A stretch of 64,000 bases of DNA, taken from Hyphomicrobiales bacterium. Lineage in GTDB: Bacteria > Pseudomonadota > Alphaproteobacteria > Rhizobiales > Rhizobiaceae. The position numbers and the translations under genes are program-made. The notes beneath the pieces are model-generated. The model had not been told where the DNA came from. It saw only the letters and a program-made list of their open reading frames with translations, and searched no databases. Shown one piece after another: positions 25,387-34,908 of the stretch. Position 1 is the stretch's first letter, and each line of letters starts with the position of its first letter. The stretch spans positions 41,210 to 105,209 of the forward strand of contig UBKJ01000008.1 of NCBI GenBank assembly GCA_900465915.1. The letters run 5' to 3'.

Positions 25387-26412
25387 TCAGCGCACGCGCA
25401 ATTCGTTGGCGGCGGCGATGGCCTTCTTGATCTGGGAGTCGGCGAGGCCGTCCATCATGTCGTCGAGGTCGGGGGCGCGGAAGCCGGCGCGCTGGGCGAC
25501 GACGTACCAGGCGGCGGCCTTGACCAGGTCGCCCTCCGTGCCGATGCCGTCGCGATAGAGCCGCGCCAGCCAGGCTTGCGCCGCCACCGTGCCGCGTCGC
25601 GCCGCCGCCGACATCCAGCCGAAGCCGTCCTCGTAATTGCGCGGGCCGCCGCGGCCCTCGACCAGCCAGCGGCCGAGATCGTATTGCGCGGTGTCGTAGC
25701 CCTGGCGCGCGGCGAGCAGCAGGTAGCGCCGCGCCTTGGCGTCGTCGCGCGGAACGGCGCCGGCGCCGTTGGCGTAGATCTGGCTGACGGCGTACTGGCC
25801 GTCGGCCAGCTTGGCGTCGGCCGCCTTCTGGAACCAGGGATAGGCCTTCTCCAGCCCGGCCTCGCCGGGGGCCTTCTGCATCAGCATCTGGCCGTAATTG
25901 AACTGGGCCATGGCGTTGCCGCCTTCCGCCGCCTTTTTCATCAGCGCCTCGGCGCGGGCGGGGTCCTTGGGCACGTAGACGCCCTGCAACAACAGCGCCG
26001 CATAGCGGAACTGCGCCTCGGTCACGCCTTGGGCCGCGGCCTTGCCGTACCATTCGGCGGCCTTCTTCTGGTCGGCCGGCACGCCGAGCCCGCGCGACAG
26101 GATTTCGGCGGCGAGCGTCTGCGCCGCCGGGTCGCCCTGTTCGGCGCGCGGCAGAGCGAGGTTGAAGGCGGTGAGGTAGAGGCCGCGCTGATAGGCGCCG
26201 AAGGCCTCGTCGGCCGGCTTGTCGCCGAAGCGGCTCGGATCGATGGCCGGCATCGGCTCGGTCGTCGCCGGCTGGCGCAGCATGACCGGCTTGTCGCCCT
26301 TGCCTGACTCGTGAAGGGAATCGTGGCCGGGCTTGTGATGCGGATCGGTCGCCTCGGCCCGCGCGCCGGCGCTGCAGGCGAGGAGAAGGGCGGCGATGAG
26401 CGTGGTCTTCAT
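25387..26412 (-). CDS. secreted Sel1-like repeat protein
   Basis: A 341-residue protein with a cleavable signal peptide ([20 protein letters not shown]). From about residue 85 it is built of Sel1-like repeats of about 36 residues, for example [40 protein letters not shown] and [20 protein letters not shown]. Sel1 repeats are alpha-solenoid scaffolds that bind other proteins, often in envelope or signalling complexes. The partner is unknown. It lies 17 bases downstream of the ThiE-like gene on the same strand and is probably co-transcribed. Confidence 0.87.
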   Translation of the reverse strand: MKTTLIAALLLACSAGARAEATDPHHKPGHDSLHESGKGDKPVMLRQPATTEPMPAIDPSRFGDKPADEAFGAYQRGLYLTAFNLALPRAEQGDPAAQTLAAEILSRGLGVPADQKKAAEWYGKAAAQGVTEAQFRYAALLLQGVYVPKDPARAEALMKKAAEGGNAMAQFNYGQMLMQKAPGEAGLEKAYPWFQKAADAKLADGQYAVSQIYANGAGAVPRDDAKARRYLLLAARQGYDTAQYDLGRWLVEGRGGPRNYEDGFGWMSAAARRGTVAAQAWLARLYRDGIGTEGDLVKAAAWYVVAQRAGFRAPDLDDMMDGLADSQIKKAIAAANELRVR

Positions 26413-26429
26413 GAGCGTCGGCGCGTGCG

Positions 26430-27110
26430 TCAAGCGTTGTCGTCCTCGAAACGGGGCGCTTGGGCGTCGAGCAGCCGGTTGGCCTCGCGCACGGCCTCGG
26501 CCGGGTCGGCGGCCTCGAAGACGGCGCGGCCGAGCGCGACGAAATCCGCCCCCGTGGCCGCGGCGGCCGCGACATTGTCGAGCGCGTTGCCGGCCTGGGC
26601 GATGCAGGGGATCTCCACCATCTGCGCCCACCAGCCGGCCAGCGCCAGGTTGCGCGGATGCGCGTCGGGCTTGTTGTCGGCGCCGACCTTGCCGAAGAAC
26701 AGATAGTCGGGCTGCAATTCGCCGATCTCCATCGCGCCGTGGCGGTCGCGCAGGTTGCCCGCGCCGACGATCATCTTCGGCGCGTGCTTCTCGATCGCCT
26801 CGGCGAGGTCGGCGGCCTTGCCTTCGATATGGACGCCGTCGGCGCCGACGCGGCCGGCGATGCGGGTGTCGTTGAGGATCAGCGCCGCCGCGTCGTGGCG
26901 CTGGATCACCGGCACGGCCTTCTCGGCCACGGACTGGAAGGTGGCCTCGTCGAGCTCGCCGCCGTCGAGAATCACGCTCGCCACGTCGCCGCCCGACAGC
27001 GCCGCCTCCAGAAGCGCCGCCAGCCGCGCGCCGTCGGCCAGCGGCGGCGTGGTCAGCACGAGGCGGCAGCGTTCGACGTCTTGCGGAGCGGAGGATGCGG
27101 GCGTGTTCAT
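26430..27110 (-). CDS. thiamine-phosphate-synthase-like protein (divergent)
   Basis: A 226-residue TIM-barrel protein that resembles ThiE: LILNDTRIAGRVGADGVHIE, IVGAGNLRDR, DYLFFGKVGADNK and AAAATGADFVALGRAVFEA follow the ThiE strand order. Several catalytic segments are altered: the usual QLRDK-type phosphate motif reads VILDGGELDEATF, and the C-terminal GGI glycine loop reads QAGN. Rhizobiales commonly carry such a paralogue annotated as thiamine phosphate synthase. I judge it a ThiE-fold protein whose synthase activity is doubtful; no other thi genes are near. Confidence 0.7.
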   Translation of the reverse strand: MNTPASSAPQDVERCRLVLTTPPLADGARLAALLEAALSGGDVASVILDGGELDEATFQSVAEKAVPVIQRHDAAALILNDTRIAGRVGADGVHIEGKAADLAEAIEKHAPKMIVGAGNLRDRHGAMEIGELQPDYLFFGKVGADNKPDAHPRNLALAGWWAQMVEIPCIAQAGNALDNVAAAAATGADFVALGRAVFEAADPAEAVREANRLLDAQAPRFEDDNA

Positions 27111-27352
27111 GGACCGAGCCTAACGGGAAAAAAATGATGGAATTCGGGCATAATGGAAGTAGGAAGCGTTGAACAGCCTTTTCCGCGCTTTTGGCGCCCG
27201 GCGAGAGCAAAGGCGGGAACCGGAGCGCCGCGCTGGCATTTTGTTATATCCTGGAATGAAAGTTGATCGGAACCGGCCCCCTTTCGGCCCATTGAAAGAG
27301 TATAGAAACGGAAACGATCACCCTTCAGGTGGAACAGACACAGGCAGGCGAG

Positions 27353-28549
27353 ATGACGGACCTTACGGTGAAACCGGCCAGCGGACGCGACACGCGCATC
27401 GACGTGTTCCGCGCGCTCGCCTTGCTGACGATTTTCATCAACCATGTGCCCGGCACGATCTACGAGAACTTCACCCATCGCAACCTGGGCTTCTCGGATT
27501 CGGCCGAGGCCTTCGTGCTGATCTCCGGCATGGCGGTGGCGCTGGCTTACGGGACCAAGTTCGCCGCCGGCCAGCGGCTGCTCTTGTCGCTCAAGATGTG
27601 GCGGCGGGCGGGCGTGCTCTACGCCGCCCATATCTGCACCACCATGGCCACCATCGCCATCTTCACCAGCGCCGCCATCTTCCTCAAGCGCCCCGAGCTT
27701 CTGCACCAGATCAACATCATGCCGCTGGTCAAGCAGCCGGTGGAGGCGATGTTCGGCCTCGCCACGCTTGGCCACCAGCTCGGCTACAACAACATCCTGC
27801 CGACCTACGCCGCGATGCTGCTGGGCGCGCCGCTGCTGCTGCTTCTGGCGCGGATCAGCCTGCGCCTGATGCTCGCCGTGTCGGGCACGATGTGGCTCCT
27901 GGCCGGGCTCTACCAGGTCGCGCCGAAGAATTTCCCCACCGAGGGCGTGTGGTTCCTCAACCCGCTGTCGTGGCAGTTTCTGTTCGCCATCGGCGTCGCG
28001 GGCGTGCTGCATGTGCGCCGGGGCGGCAAGCTGCCCGACCATCCGGCGCTGATCGGGCTCGCGGTCGGCTATCTGGTGCTGGCGCTGGCCTGGGTGCGGA
28101 TTCCGCTGTGGAGCATCGACGTCTCCTTCGGCCTGCCGCCGGTGCTGACCGGCTTCGACAAGACTTTCCTGTCGGCGCCGCGCCTCTTGCACGTGTTGGC
28201 GCTCGCTTATCTGATCGTGGTGGTGCCGACGCTGTCGAACATCGCCCGCACCGCCCCCGACAATCCGCTCGCCATCCTCGGCAAGCATTCGCTGCCGGTC
28301 TTCATCGCCGGCACGATCCTCGCCATGGCGGCGCAGGTGATGAAGATCGTCAATCCCGGCGGCCTTCCCTACGACACGCTTCTGATCGCCACCGGCGTGG
28401 TGATGCAGTTCGCGCTCGCCTATTACCTCGAATGGCTGCCCACCATCGGCTGGAGCGCCAAGGGCGCGGCCAAACCGGCGCAGCCGGTCAAGGCCGGCCC
28501 GCAGCCCGTCGCCCAGCCGGCGCGGAAGTCCGCGCTGCATCACGCCTGA
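27353..28549 (+). CDS. opgC: OpgC-family acyltransferase (osmoregulated periplasmic glucan succinylation)
   Basis: A 398-residue inner-membrane protein with about ten hydrophobic helices. The N-terminus GRDTRIDVFRALALLTIFIN followed by HVPGTIYENFTHRNLGFSDS is the typical OpgC opening, including the conserved histidine of acyltransferase-3-like proteins. OpgC adds succinyl groups to periplasmic glucans; this is family knowledge. ATG 27353 is preferred to an in-frame GTG 24 bases earlier that lacks an SD. The C-terminal tail is proline- and lysine-rich (KPAQPVKAGPQPVAQPARKS). A 15-bp hairpin follows. Confidence 0.86.
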   Translation: MTDLTVKPASGRDTRIDVFRALALLTIFINHVPGTIYENFTHRNLGFSDSAEAFVLISGMAVALAYGTKFAAGQRLLLSLKMWRRAGVLYAAHICTTMATIAIFTSAAIFLKRPELLHQINIMPLVKQPVEAMFGLATLGHQLGYNNILPTYAAMLLGAPLLLLLARISLRLMLAVSGTMWLLAGLYQVAPKNFPTEGVWFLNPLSWQFLFAIGVAGVLHVRRGGKLPDHPALIGLAVGYLVLALAWVRIPLWSIDVSFGLPPVLTGFDKTFLSAPRLLHVLALAYLIVVVPTLSNIARTAPDNPLAILGKHSLPVFIAGTILAMAAQVMKIVNPGGLPYDTLLIATGVVMQFALAYYLEWLPTIGWSAKGAAKPAQPVKAGPQPVAQPARKSALHHA

Positions 28550-28561
28550 CTTCGAGTTTTT

Positions 28562-28597
28562 CGCCGGCCCGCCGATATTTTCATCGGCGGGCCGGCG
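28562..28597 (+). terminator. strong hairpin after opgC
   Basis: 15-bp perfect stem CGCCGGCCCGCCGAT / ATCGGCGGGCCGGCG with loop ATTTTC; the T-run is poor (GGCCTTAAC). Confidence 0.6.
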
Positions 28598-28600
28598 GCC

Positions 28601-28632
28601 TTAACCCTTCATTAATGTTAAGAGCCTATAAC
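28601..28632 (+). promoter_or_regulatory. CtrA-type box and promoter before the candidate sRNA
   Basis: Perfect TTAA-N7-TTAA (28601-28615), a further TTAA at 28618, and a -10-like TATAAC at 28627-28632. The box overlaps where the -35 would be, as in CtrA-activated promoters. Confidence 0.5.
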
Positions 28633-28637
28633 CGTTC

Positions 28638-28734
28638 ACATCCAGTTCGGCTGGATTCTTACCGAGTGGTTCAGCCACTCTGTTTGACGCCTCCCTGTTA
28701 AACTCCTGAGAGCCGCCTTCGCGGCTCTTTTTTT
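28638..28734 (+). ncRNA. candidate small RNA with rho-independent terminator
   Basis: About 97 bases with no coding frame. It holds three hairpins: ATCCAG-TTCGG-CTGGAT (28640-28656), GAGTGG-TTCAG-CCACTC (28664-28680) and the terminator AGAGCCGC-CTTC-GCGGCTCT followed by a run of T (28709-28734). Between them is a single-stranded stretch with GCCTCCCTG and AACTCCTG, which could pair with Shine-Dalgarno sequences. A promoter-like TATAAC and a perfect CtrA-type box lie upstream. The opgC hairpin at 28562 already ends that gene, so this second terminator needs its own transcript. Confidence 0.6.
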
Positions 28735-28779
28735 ATGCCCGCGCGCCCGCCGCGCCGCCGCTGAAAACTCCCCGAAATG

Positions 28780-28794
28780 TTAACCCAAAATTAA
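28780..28794 (+). promoter_or_regulatory. CtrA-type box upstream of the DUF1465 gene
   Basis: Perfect TTAA-N7-TTAA (28780-28783 and 28791-28794), about 180 bases before the DUF1465 start. The rest of 28735-28971 holds no gene; a small inverted repeat GTGCA-TGAAGG-TGCAC lies near 28813. Confidence 0.5.
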
Positions 28795-28971
28795 ACATGA
28801 TCTTGCGCGACGGTGCATGAAGGTGCACTTTGTCGTGGACCCGACCGGCGCGGCTGTTCCATCGCGCCGCGGCCCATGGTGAAAGGGCGGTCCAGTGATC
28901 TTTCCGCATGCGCTAAAGCGCAGGGCGGGCAACGGCATGGCCGCTCCGGCGGCCCTTGAGGCAGCGAAGCA

Positions 28972-29499
28972 ATGATGAGCGAACCGGGTCGGACCCCGAG
29001 CAACATGATCAGTCTCGCCGAGCGCATGGTCTTCTCGGATTCCTTCAAGCCGATCTACGGCGAGGGCATGGACATGGTCGAGGAGGCCGCCGCCTATCTC
29101 GACGGCGAGGGGCGCGAATCGGCGCGCGGCCTGTCGCGCGTCGCCGCCACGCTCTACGCGGCCGAATCGATGCGGCTGACCACGCGGCTGATGCAGATCG
29201 CCTCCTGGCTCCTGCTGCAGCGCGCCGCCCGCAACGGCGAGATGACGCGCCAGCAGGTCTCGGCCGAAAAGGCCAAGGTGCGGCTCGACACGCCGTCCGC
29301 CGGCGACGCCGCGCCGGGCTGGAGCGAGCTCCCCCCCGCCTTCGTGGAGCTGATCGCACGCTCGATGCGGCTCCAGGCGCGGGTGCGCCGCATGGACCGC
29401 GAGGTCTATGGCGAGGTGGTGTCGCTGCAGGCCGCGCCGCGCGGCAATCCCGTCTCCGAGCAGATCGTGCTTCTGAAAACGGCTTTCGCCGCCTCCTGA
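28972..29499 (+). CDS. DUF1465-family protein
   Basis: A 175-residue, largely helical cytosolic protein: NMISLAERMVFSDSFKPIYG, then YAAESMRLTTRLMQIASWLL and the C-terminal VELIARSMRLQARVRRMDRE. This is the DUF1465 pattern confined to alphaproteobacteria. It lies 70 bases upstream of ruvC in the same direction. Its function is unknown. The preceding CtrA-type box suggests cell-cycle-timed expression, which is inference. Two adjacent ATG codons (28972, 28975) are possible; GAGG lies upstream. Confidence 0.82.
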   Translation: MMSEPGRTPSNMISLAERMVFSDSFKPIYGEGMDMVEEAAAYLDGEGRESARGLSRVAATLYAAESMRLTTRLMQIASWLLLQRAARNGEMTRQQVSAEKAKVRLDTPSAGDAAPGWSELPPAFVELIARSMRLQARVRRMDREVYGEVVSLQAAPRGNPVSEQIVLLKTAFAAS

Positions 29500-29569
29500 A
29501 CCCGCTTCTGTTTCTCTTTTGTTCACTTTTCTTCTGTCAACTGACGGCGACAGAGGATAGGGTTCGCAT

Positions 29570-30091
29570 ATGAGAGAAACGATTCGCATCATCGGCGTCG
29601 ATCCGGGCCTGCGCCGCACCGGCTGGGGCGTGATCGACACGCTCGGCAATTCGCTCTCCTTCGTGGCGTCGGGCACGGTGACCTCGGACGGCGAGATGGA
29701 CCTCGCCTCGCGGCTCTGCCAGCTCCATGAGGGGCTGAGCCGGGTGCTGCACGACTTCATGCCGCACGAGGCCGCCGTCGAGCATACTTTCGTCAACAAG
29801 GACGCGACCGCCACGCTCAAGCTCGGCCAGGCGCGCGGCATCGCGCTGCTGGCGCCGGCGCAGGCCGGCCTGCCGGTGGCCGAATACGCCCCCAACGCGG
29901 TCAAGAAGGCGGTGATCGGCGTCGGCCATGGCGAGAAGCAGCAGATCCACATGATGGTCAAGGTGCTGATGCCGCGCGCCACCTTCGACACCAGCGACGC
30001 CGCCGACGCGCTGGCCGTGGCCATCTGCCACGCCCATCACAGGCAAAGCATTGTCAGCGCCCGCCGCATGCAGGCGCTTCTGGCGGGGTAG
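29570..30091 (+). CDS. ruvC: Holliday junction resolvase RuvC
   Basis: A 173-residue endonuclease that cuts Holliday junctions. The catalytic acidic residues are visible: D11 in [15 protein letters not shown]71 in [11 protein letters not shown], and D143/D146 in [14 protein letters not shown]. It is of full length. ruvA follows after 5 bases and ruvB 40 bases later, the standard RuvABC set. Confidence 0.97.
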   Translation: MRETIRIIGVDPGLRRTGWGVIDTLGNSLSFVASGTVTSDGEMDLASRLCQLHEGLSRVLHDFMPHEAAVEHTFVNKDATATLKLGQARGIALLAPAQAGLPVAEYAPNAVKKAVIGVGHGEKQQIHMMVKVLMPRATFDTSDAADALAVAICHAHHRQSIVSARRMQALLAG

Positions 30092-30096
30092 GCGGG

Positions 30097-30714
30097 ATGA
30101 TCGGAAAACTCAAGGGCGTCATCGACGAGATCGCCGAGGACCATGTGGTGGTGGACGTGCACGGCGTGGGCTACGTCGCCTTCTGCTCGGCGCGCACGCT
30201 GGCGTCGCTCGGTGGGGTAGGGGTTGCGGCGGTCCTGTTCATCGAGACCTATGTGCGCGAGGACATGATCCGGCTCTACGGCTTCGCCAGCGGGCTCGAG
30301 CGCGAATGGTTCCGCCTGTTGCAGGGCGTGCAGGGGGTGGGGGCCAAAGTGGCGCTGGCGGTGCTTGGCACGCTGACGCCGGCCGAGCTCGCCAACGCCA
30401 TCGCGTTGCGCGACCTCGCCATGGTGGCGCGCGCCCCCGGCGTCGGGCGCAAGGTGGCCGAGCGCATCGTCACCGAGCTCAAGAACAAGGCTCCCGCCTT
30501 CGCCGGCGAGGCGGCCGCCGCCATCGGGCTGAAGCAGGATATCGGCGCGGGCGCGGCGCCCGCGCCGGTGGCCGACGCGGTGTCGGCGCTCTGCAATCTC
30601 GGCTATTCGCGCGACCAGGCGGCCAACGCCGTGGCGGCGGCGCTGAAGCAGGCGGGCGAGGACGCGGACTCGGCCAAGCTCATCCGCCTCGGCCTGCGGG
30701 AGCTGTCGCAGTGA
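30097..30714 (+). CDS. ruvA: Holliday junction helicase subunit RuvA
   Basis: A 205-residue junction-binding protein. The N-terminal OB fold reads [20 protein letters not shown], with [14 protein letters not shown]. Two helix-hairpin-helix motifs follow ([20 protein letters not shown] and [19 protein letters not shown]), then a flexible linker and a C-terminal domain III ([20 protein letters not shown]) that contacts RuvB. It starts 5 bases after ruvC. Confidence 0.97.
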   Translation: MIGKLKGVIDEIAEDHVVVDVHGVGYVAFCSARTLASLGGVGVAAVLFIETYVREDMIRLYGFASGLEREWFRLLQGVQGVGAKVALAVLGTLTPAELANAIALRDLAMVARAPGVGRKVAERIVTELKNKAPAFAGEAAAAIGLKQDIGAGAAPAPVADAVSALCNLGYSRDQAANAVAAALKQAGEDADSAKLIRLGLRELSQ

Positions 30715-30754
30715 TCCGCTTGCATGACGGCGCGGGCCGTGTCAGGACAGCGGC

Positions 30755-31791
<1,037 letters not shown>

Positions 31792-31792
<1 letters not shown>

Positions 31793-32241
31793 TGGCTCCA
31801 GCGACGGACACTGTCTCCGGCGAGTTGAAGGACGGCGTCCACCGCCTCCACGCCCGCATCTATTACGCCGACACGGATTTCTCCGGCTTCGTCTATCACG
31901 GGCGCTACCTGGAGTTCTTCGAGCGCGGGCGCACCGATTTCCTGCGCTTGCAGGACGTGCACCATATCGAGCTGGCCGAGGGCGCGCTCGGCGAGGAGAT
32001 GGTCTGGGTGGTGCGGCGCATGGAGATCGACTATCGCGCCCCGGCGCGCATGGACGATCTGATCCTGATCGAAACCCGCGTCGCCGAGATCCGCGGCGCG
32101 CGCGTCATGATGGCGCAGCAGATTAGCCGCGACGGCAAGATCCTGTGCGAGGCCAGGGTCGAGGCGGTGATGATCACGAAACAGGGCCATCCGCGCCGCA
32201 TTCCCGACGAGTGGCGGCAGGCGTTTTTGACGCAGGCGTGA
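31792..32241 (+). CDS. ybgC: YbgC-family acyl-CoA thioesterase of the Tol-Pal cluster
   Basis: A 149-residue hotdog-fold thioesterase. The active-site segment RIYYADTDFSGFVYHGRYLE contains the catalytic aspartate, followed by FFERGRTDFLR. YbgC hydrolyses short acyl-CoA or acyl-ACP thioesters and is encoded with tol-pal in many proteobacteria. The ATG overlaps the ruvB stop; a GTG just before is possible. Translational coupling to ruvB is likely. Confidence 0.94.
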
Positions 32242-32570
32242 GAAGCGTTTTTCTTTCGCTGCGGCCGCCGCGGCGGCGGTTGCTAACTTATCTTTAACCA
32301 TAATATACGATGAATCAGGCTGACGGAATCGGTTGAGAGGCCGGCTCATGCAGCAACGCCTTCCTTTCACCAAATTTAGCCGCAACAAGCCGTCGGGGAT
32401 TTAAAGTTGAAATCCGGGCGGCGGCGGTTGAGCGCGAGGACGGGGTCCGAACATCGCGCCGGACGGAAAAAGCTGCGGCAGGTCGGGGCGTCCGCGCCGG
32501 GCCCCCGCGTGAAGGATTGCGACCCGCCCGGTCATGTGGCCGGGCGTTTGGATTCGAGGACGATGGATCG
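32242..32570. promoter_or_regulatory. ybgC-tolQ intergenic region with CtrA-type box
   Basis: A 329-base gap without a convincing gene. Near its start is CTAA-N7-TTAA (32283-32297) continuing into TTAACCAT (32294-32301), a 7 of 8 match to the full CtrA box with a perfect half-site. Close to tolQ lies a hairpin CGCCCGG / CCGGGCG (32525-32546) followed by TTTGG, which may be a leader stem. The region probably carries the tolQ promoter. Confidence 0.5.
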
Positions 32571-33281
32571 ATGGAAAATGTTGCGTTAGCGGCGCCCGCC
32601 GCCGATGTCACCCTCTGGGGCCTGTTCATGCAGGCGAACTGGGTGGTCAAGCTGGTCATGCTCGGTCTTCTCGGCGCTTCGATCTGGACATGGGCGATCG
32701 TGGTCGACAAGACCATCGCCTATGGCCGCGCGCGCCGCGCCATCGACCGCTTCGAGCAGGCCTTCTGGTCGGGCCAGTCGCTGGAGGAACTGTACCGCAA
32801 CCTCAGCGAAAGGCGCACCTCCGGCATGGCCTCCATCTTCATGGCCGCCATGCGTGAATGGAAGAAGAGCTTCGAGAAGGGCGCGCGCTCGCCCATCGGC
32901 CTGCAGATGCGCATCGACAAGGCCATGGACGTGGCGCTGGCGCGCGAGAGCGACAAGCTGGAATCGCGGCTGAGCTTCCTCGCCACCATCGGCTCGTCGG
33001 CGCCCTTCATCGGCCTGTTCGGCACCGTGGTCGGCATCATGACCTCGTTCCAGGCCATCGCGGCCTCCAAGAACACCAGCCTCGCGGTGGTGGCGCCCGG
33101 CATCGCGGAGGCGCTGCTCGCCACCGCCATCGGCCTTCTGGCCGCCATTCCCGCCGTCATCGCCTACAACAAGCTGTCCAGCGACGCCGGCAAGGTCGGC
33201 GCCAAGCTCGAGGGCTTCGCGGACGAGTTCTCCGCCATACTGTCGCGGCAAATCGATGAGAAGCTGACCCCGCGCGGCTGA
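32571..33281 (+). CDS. tolQ: Tol-Pal system protein TolQ
   Basis: A 236-residue inner-membrane proton-channel protein (ExbB/MotA fold). Three helices are visible: the first near residues 23-42 (VVKLVMLGLLGASIWTWAIV), and the later pair in FLATIGSSAPFIGLFGTVVG and GIAEALLATAIGLLAAIPAV, which hold the conserved channel residues. With TolR it powers TolA during outer-membrane constriction. MENVALA is the start; GAGGA lies 10 bases upstream. An out-of-frame ATG at 32563 opens an 8-codon mini-frame across the start, perhaps trivial. Confidence 0.96.
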   Translation: MENVALAAPAADVTLWGLFMQANWVVKLVMLGLLGASIWTWAIVVDKTIAYGRARRAIDRFEQAFWSGQSLEELYRNLSERRTSGMASIFMAAMREWKKSFEKGARSPIGLQMRIDKAMDVALARESDKLESRLSFLATIGSSAPFIGLFGTVVGIMTSFQAIAASKNTSLAVVAPGIAEALLATAIGLLAAIPAVIAYNKLSSDAGKVGAKLEGFADEFSAILSRQIDEKLTPRG

Positions 33282-33317
33282 CGCGCGGGCCATTGCGGAA
33301 CAGCCGGGGATATTGAA

Positions 33318-33770
33318 ATGGGCATGTCGGTCGGAAATCAGGGAATGCAATCGGGCGGACGCCGCAGGCGCGGACGCAAGAAGGCCTTGATGAGCGAAAT
33401 CAACGTGACGCCTTTCGTCGACGTGATGCTGGTGCTTCTGATCATCTTCATGGTCTCGGCGCCGCTGCTGACGGTCGGCGTGCCGGTGGACCTGCCGGAC
33501 ACGCAGGCCAAGGCGATGAACGCCGACACCCAGCCCATCACCATTTCGGTCAACAACAAGGGGCAGATCTACCTCCAGGAAACCGAGGTCGGCATCGACG
33601 AGGTCGTGCCGAAACTGCAGGCCATCGCCAAGACCGGCTATGAGGAGCGCATCTTCGTGCGCGGCGACAAGTCGGCCGATTACGGCGCGGTGATGAAGGT
33701 CATGGCGCGCGTCTCGTCGGCCGGCTTCAAGCATATCGGCCTGGTGAGCCTGCCGGAGCAGGGTAGCTGA
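33318..33770 (+). CDS. tolR: Tol-Pal system protein TolR
   Basis: A 150-residue ExbD-family protein. The single membrane helix carries the essential aspartate D35 in [21 protein letters not shown] periplasmic domain follows ([20 protein letters not shown] ... [20 protein letters not shown]). It pairs with TolQ, 36 bases upstream, to use the proton gradient. The basic N-terminus ([11 protein letters not shown]) is cytoplasmic. Confidence 0.96.
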   Translation: MGMSVGNQGMQSGGRRRRGRKKALMSEINVTPFVDVMLVLLIIFMVSAPLLTVGVPVDLPDTQAKAMNADTQPITISVNNKGQIYLQETEVGIDEVVPKLQAIAKTGYEERIFVRGDKSADYGAVMKVMARVSSAGFKHIGLVSLPEQGS

Positions 33771-33777
33771 CGCCATC

Positions 33778-34845
33778 ATGAAGATCGGTCTGTCATCCTC
33801 GATCGCGCTTCACGTCGTCGCCCTGGCGCTGGCCCTGTTCTCCTTTTCCGCGCCGAAGCCCTTCGACGTGTCGGACATGGAGTCGCTGCCGGTCGACATC
33901 GTGCCGATCGAGTCGATGACGCAGATCCAGCAGGGCGACAAGACCGCGCCCATGAAGGAGAAGCCGGCGACCAAGCCCACCACCAAGCCCAAGACGGTGG
34001 ACAACGCCCAGAACGCCGGCGACCAGGAGCTGGACGTCAAGAACCCGCCCATCCCCGACGCGCGGCCCAAGCCGGTCGAGACGGCGGAGGAGGCCAAGCC
34101 GCAGCCCGAGCCGGTCAAGAAGCCCGAGCCGAAACCCGATCCCAAGCCGGAGCCGAAGCCCGAGCCCAAGCCGACGCCGGCCACCGAGGTGCAGACCAAG
34201 CCCGAGCCCAAGCAGGACGTGAAGCCCGACCCGGTCAAGGAAGCGATCCAGCAGCAGGCGGAATCGCCCGACGGCCAGGCGCCGAAGCTGCCGGACAAGG
34301 TGCCGGCCCCGCAGTCGCGGCCGCAGCCGCCGCAGGCCCAGACCGCCAAGACGCCGGACCGCAAGCCGATCGAGGAGCAGAAGAAGTCGACCTCGGCCTC
34401 GGAGACGAGCCAGGCCAAGAAGGACGCCATCGCCGACGAGGTGACGGCGCTGCTCAACAAGGAGAAGGCCTCGGGCGGCGGCGCGAAACGCTCGACCGAC
34501 GAGGCGTCGCTGGGCGGCAAGAAGAACACCGGCGGCGCCAAGCTCAGCCAGAGCGAGATGGACGCGCTGCGCGGCGCCATCGCCAAGTGCTGGAACGTGC
34601 CGGCGGGCGTCGCCGACGCGCCGGGCCTGGTGGTGACGGTCAAGATGCACCTGACGGAAGCCGGCGAGGTGCAGGGCATGCCGCAGGTGACGTCGGGCGG
34701 CGGCGGCGACGCGGGCGTCGGCCGCGCGGCGGCCGAGAGCGCGCTGCGCGCCGTGCAGCGCTGCGCCCCCTACACGCTGCCGCGCGACAAATACGACACC
34801 TGGGCCGACGTGATCGTCACGTTCGACCCGCGCGACATGTTCTAA
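33778..34845 (+). CDS. tolA: Tol-Pal system protein TolA (TonB-like C-terminus)
   Basis: A 355-residue periplasm-spanning protein. Residues 5-25 form the membrane anchor (LSSSIALHVVALALALFSFS). Residues about 55-215 are a rigid proline/lysine/glutamate-rich rod with repeats of KPEPKP type. The C-terminal globular domain (about 265-355) includes IAKCWNVPAGV and VTVKMHLTEAGEVQGMPQVT, as in alphaproteobacterial TolA. It starts 8 bases after tolR. It links the TolQR motor to TolB and Pal. Confidence 0.92.
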   Translation: MKIGLSSSIALHVVALALALFSFSAPKPFDVSDMESLPVDIVPIESMTQIQQGDKTAPMKEKPATKPTTKPKTVDNAQNAGDQELDVKNPPIPDARPKPVETAEEAKPQPEPVKKPEPKPDPKPEPKPEPKPTPATEVQTKPEPKQDVKPDPVKEAIQQQAESPDGQAPKLPDKVPAPQSRPQPPQAQTAKTPDRKPIEEQKKSTSASETSQAKKDAIADEVTALLNKEKASGGGAKRSTDEASLGGKKNTGGAKLSQSEMDALRGAIAKCWNVPAGVADAPGLVVTVKMHLTEAGEVQGMPQVTSGGGGDAGVGRAAAESALRAVQRCAPYTLPRDKYDTWADVIVTFDPRDMF

Positions 34846-34908
34846 CATTCTGGCCGGAAATTTCGGCCGCCAACCTACCTGCCAAGGACAAAAGAGGTCC
34901 CAGAAGAC

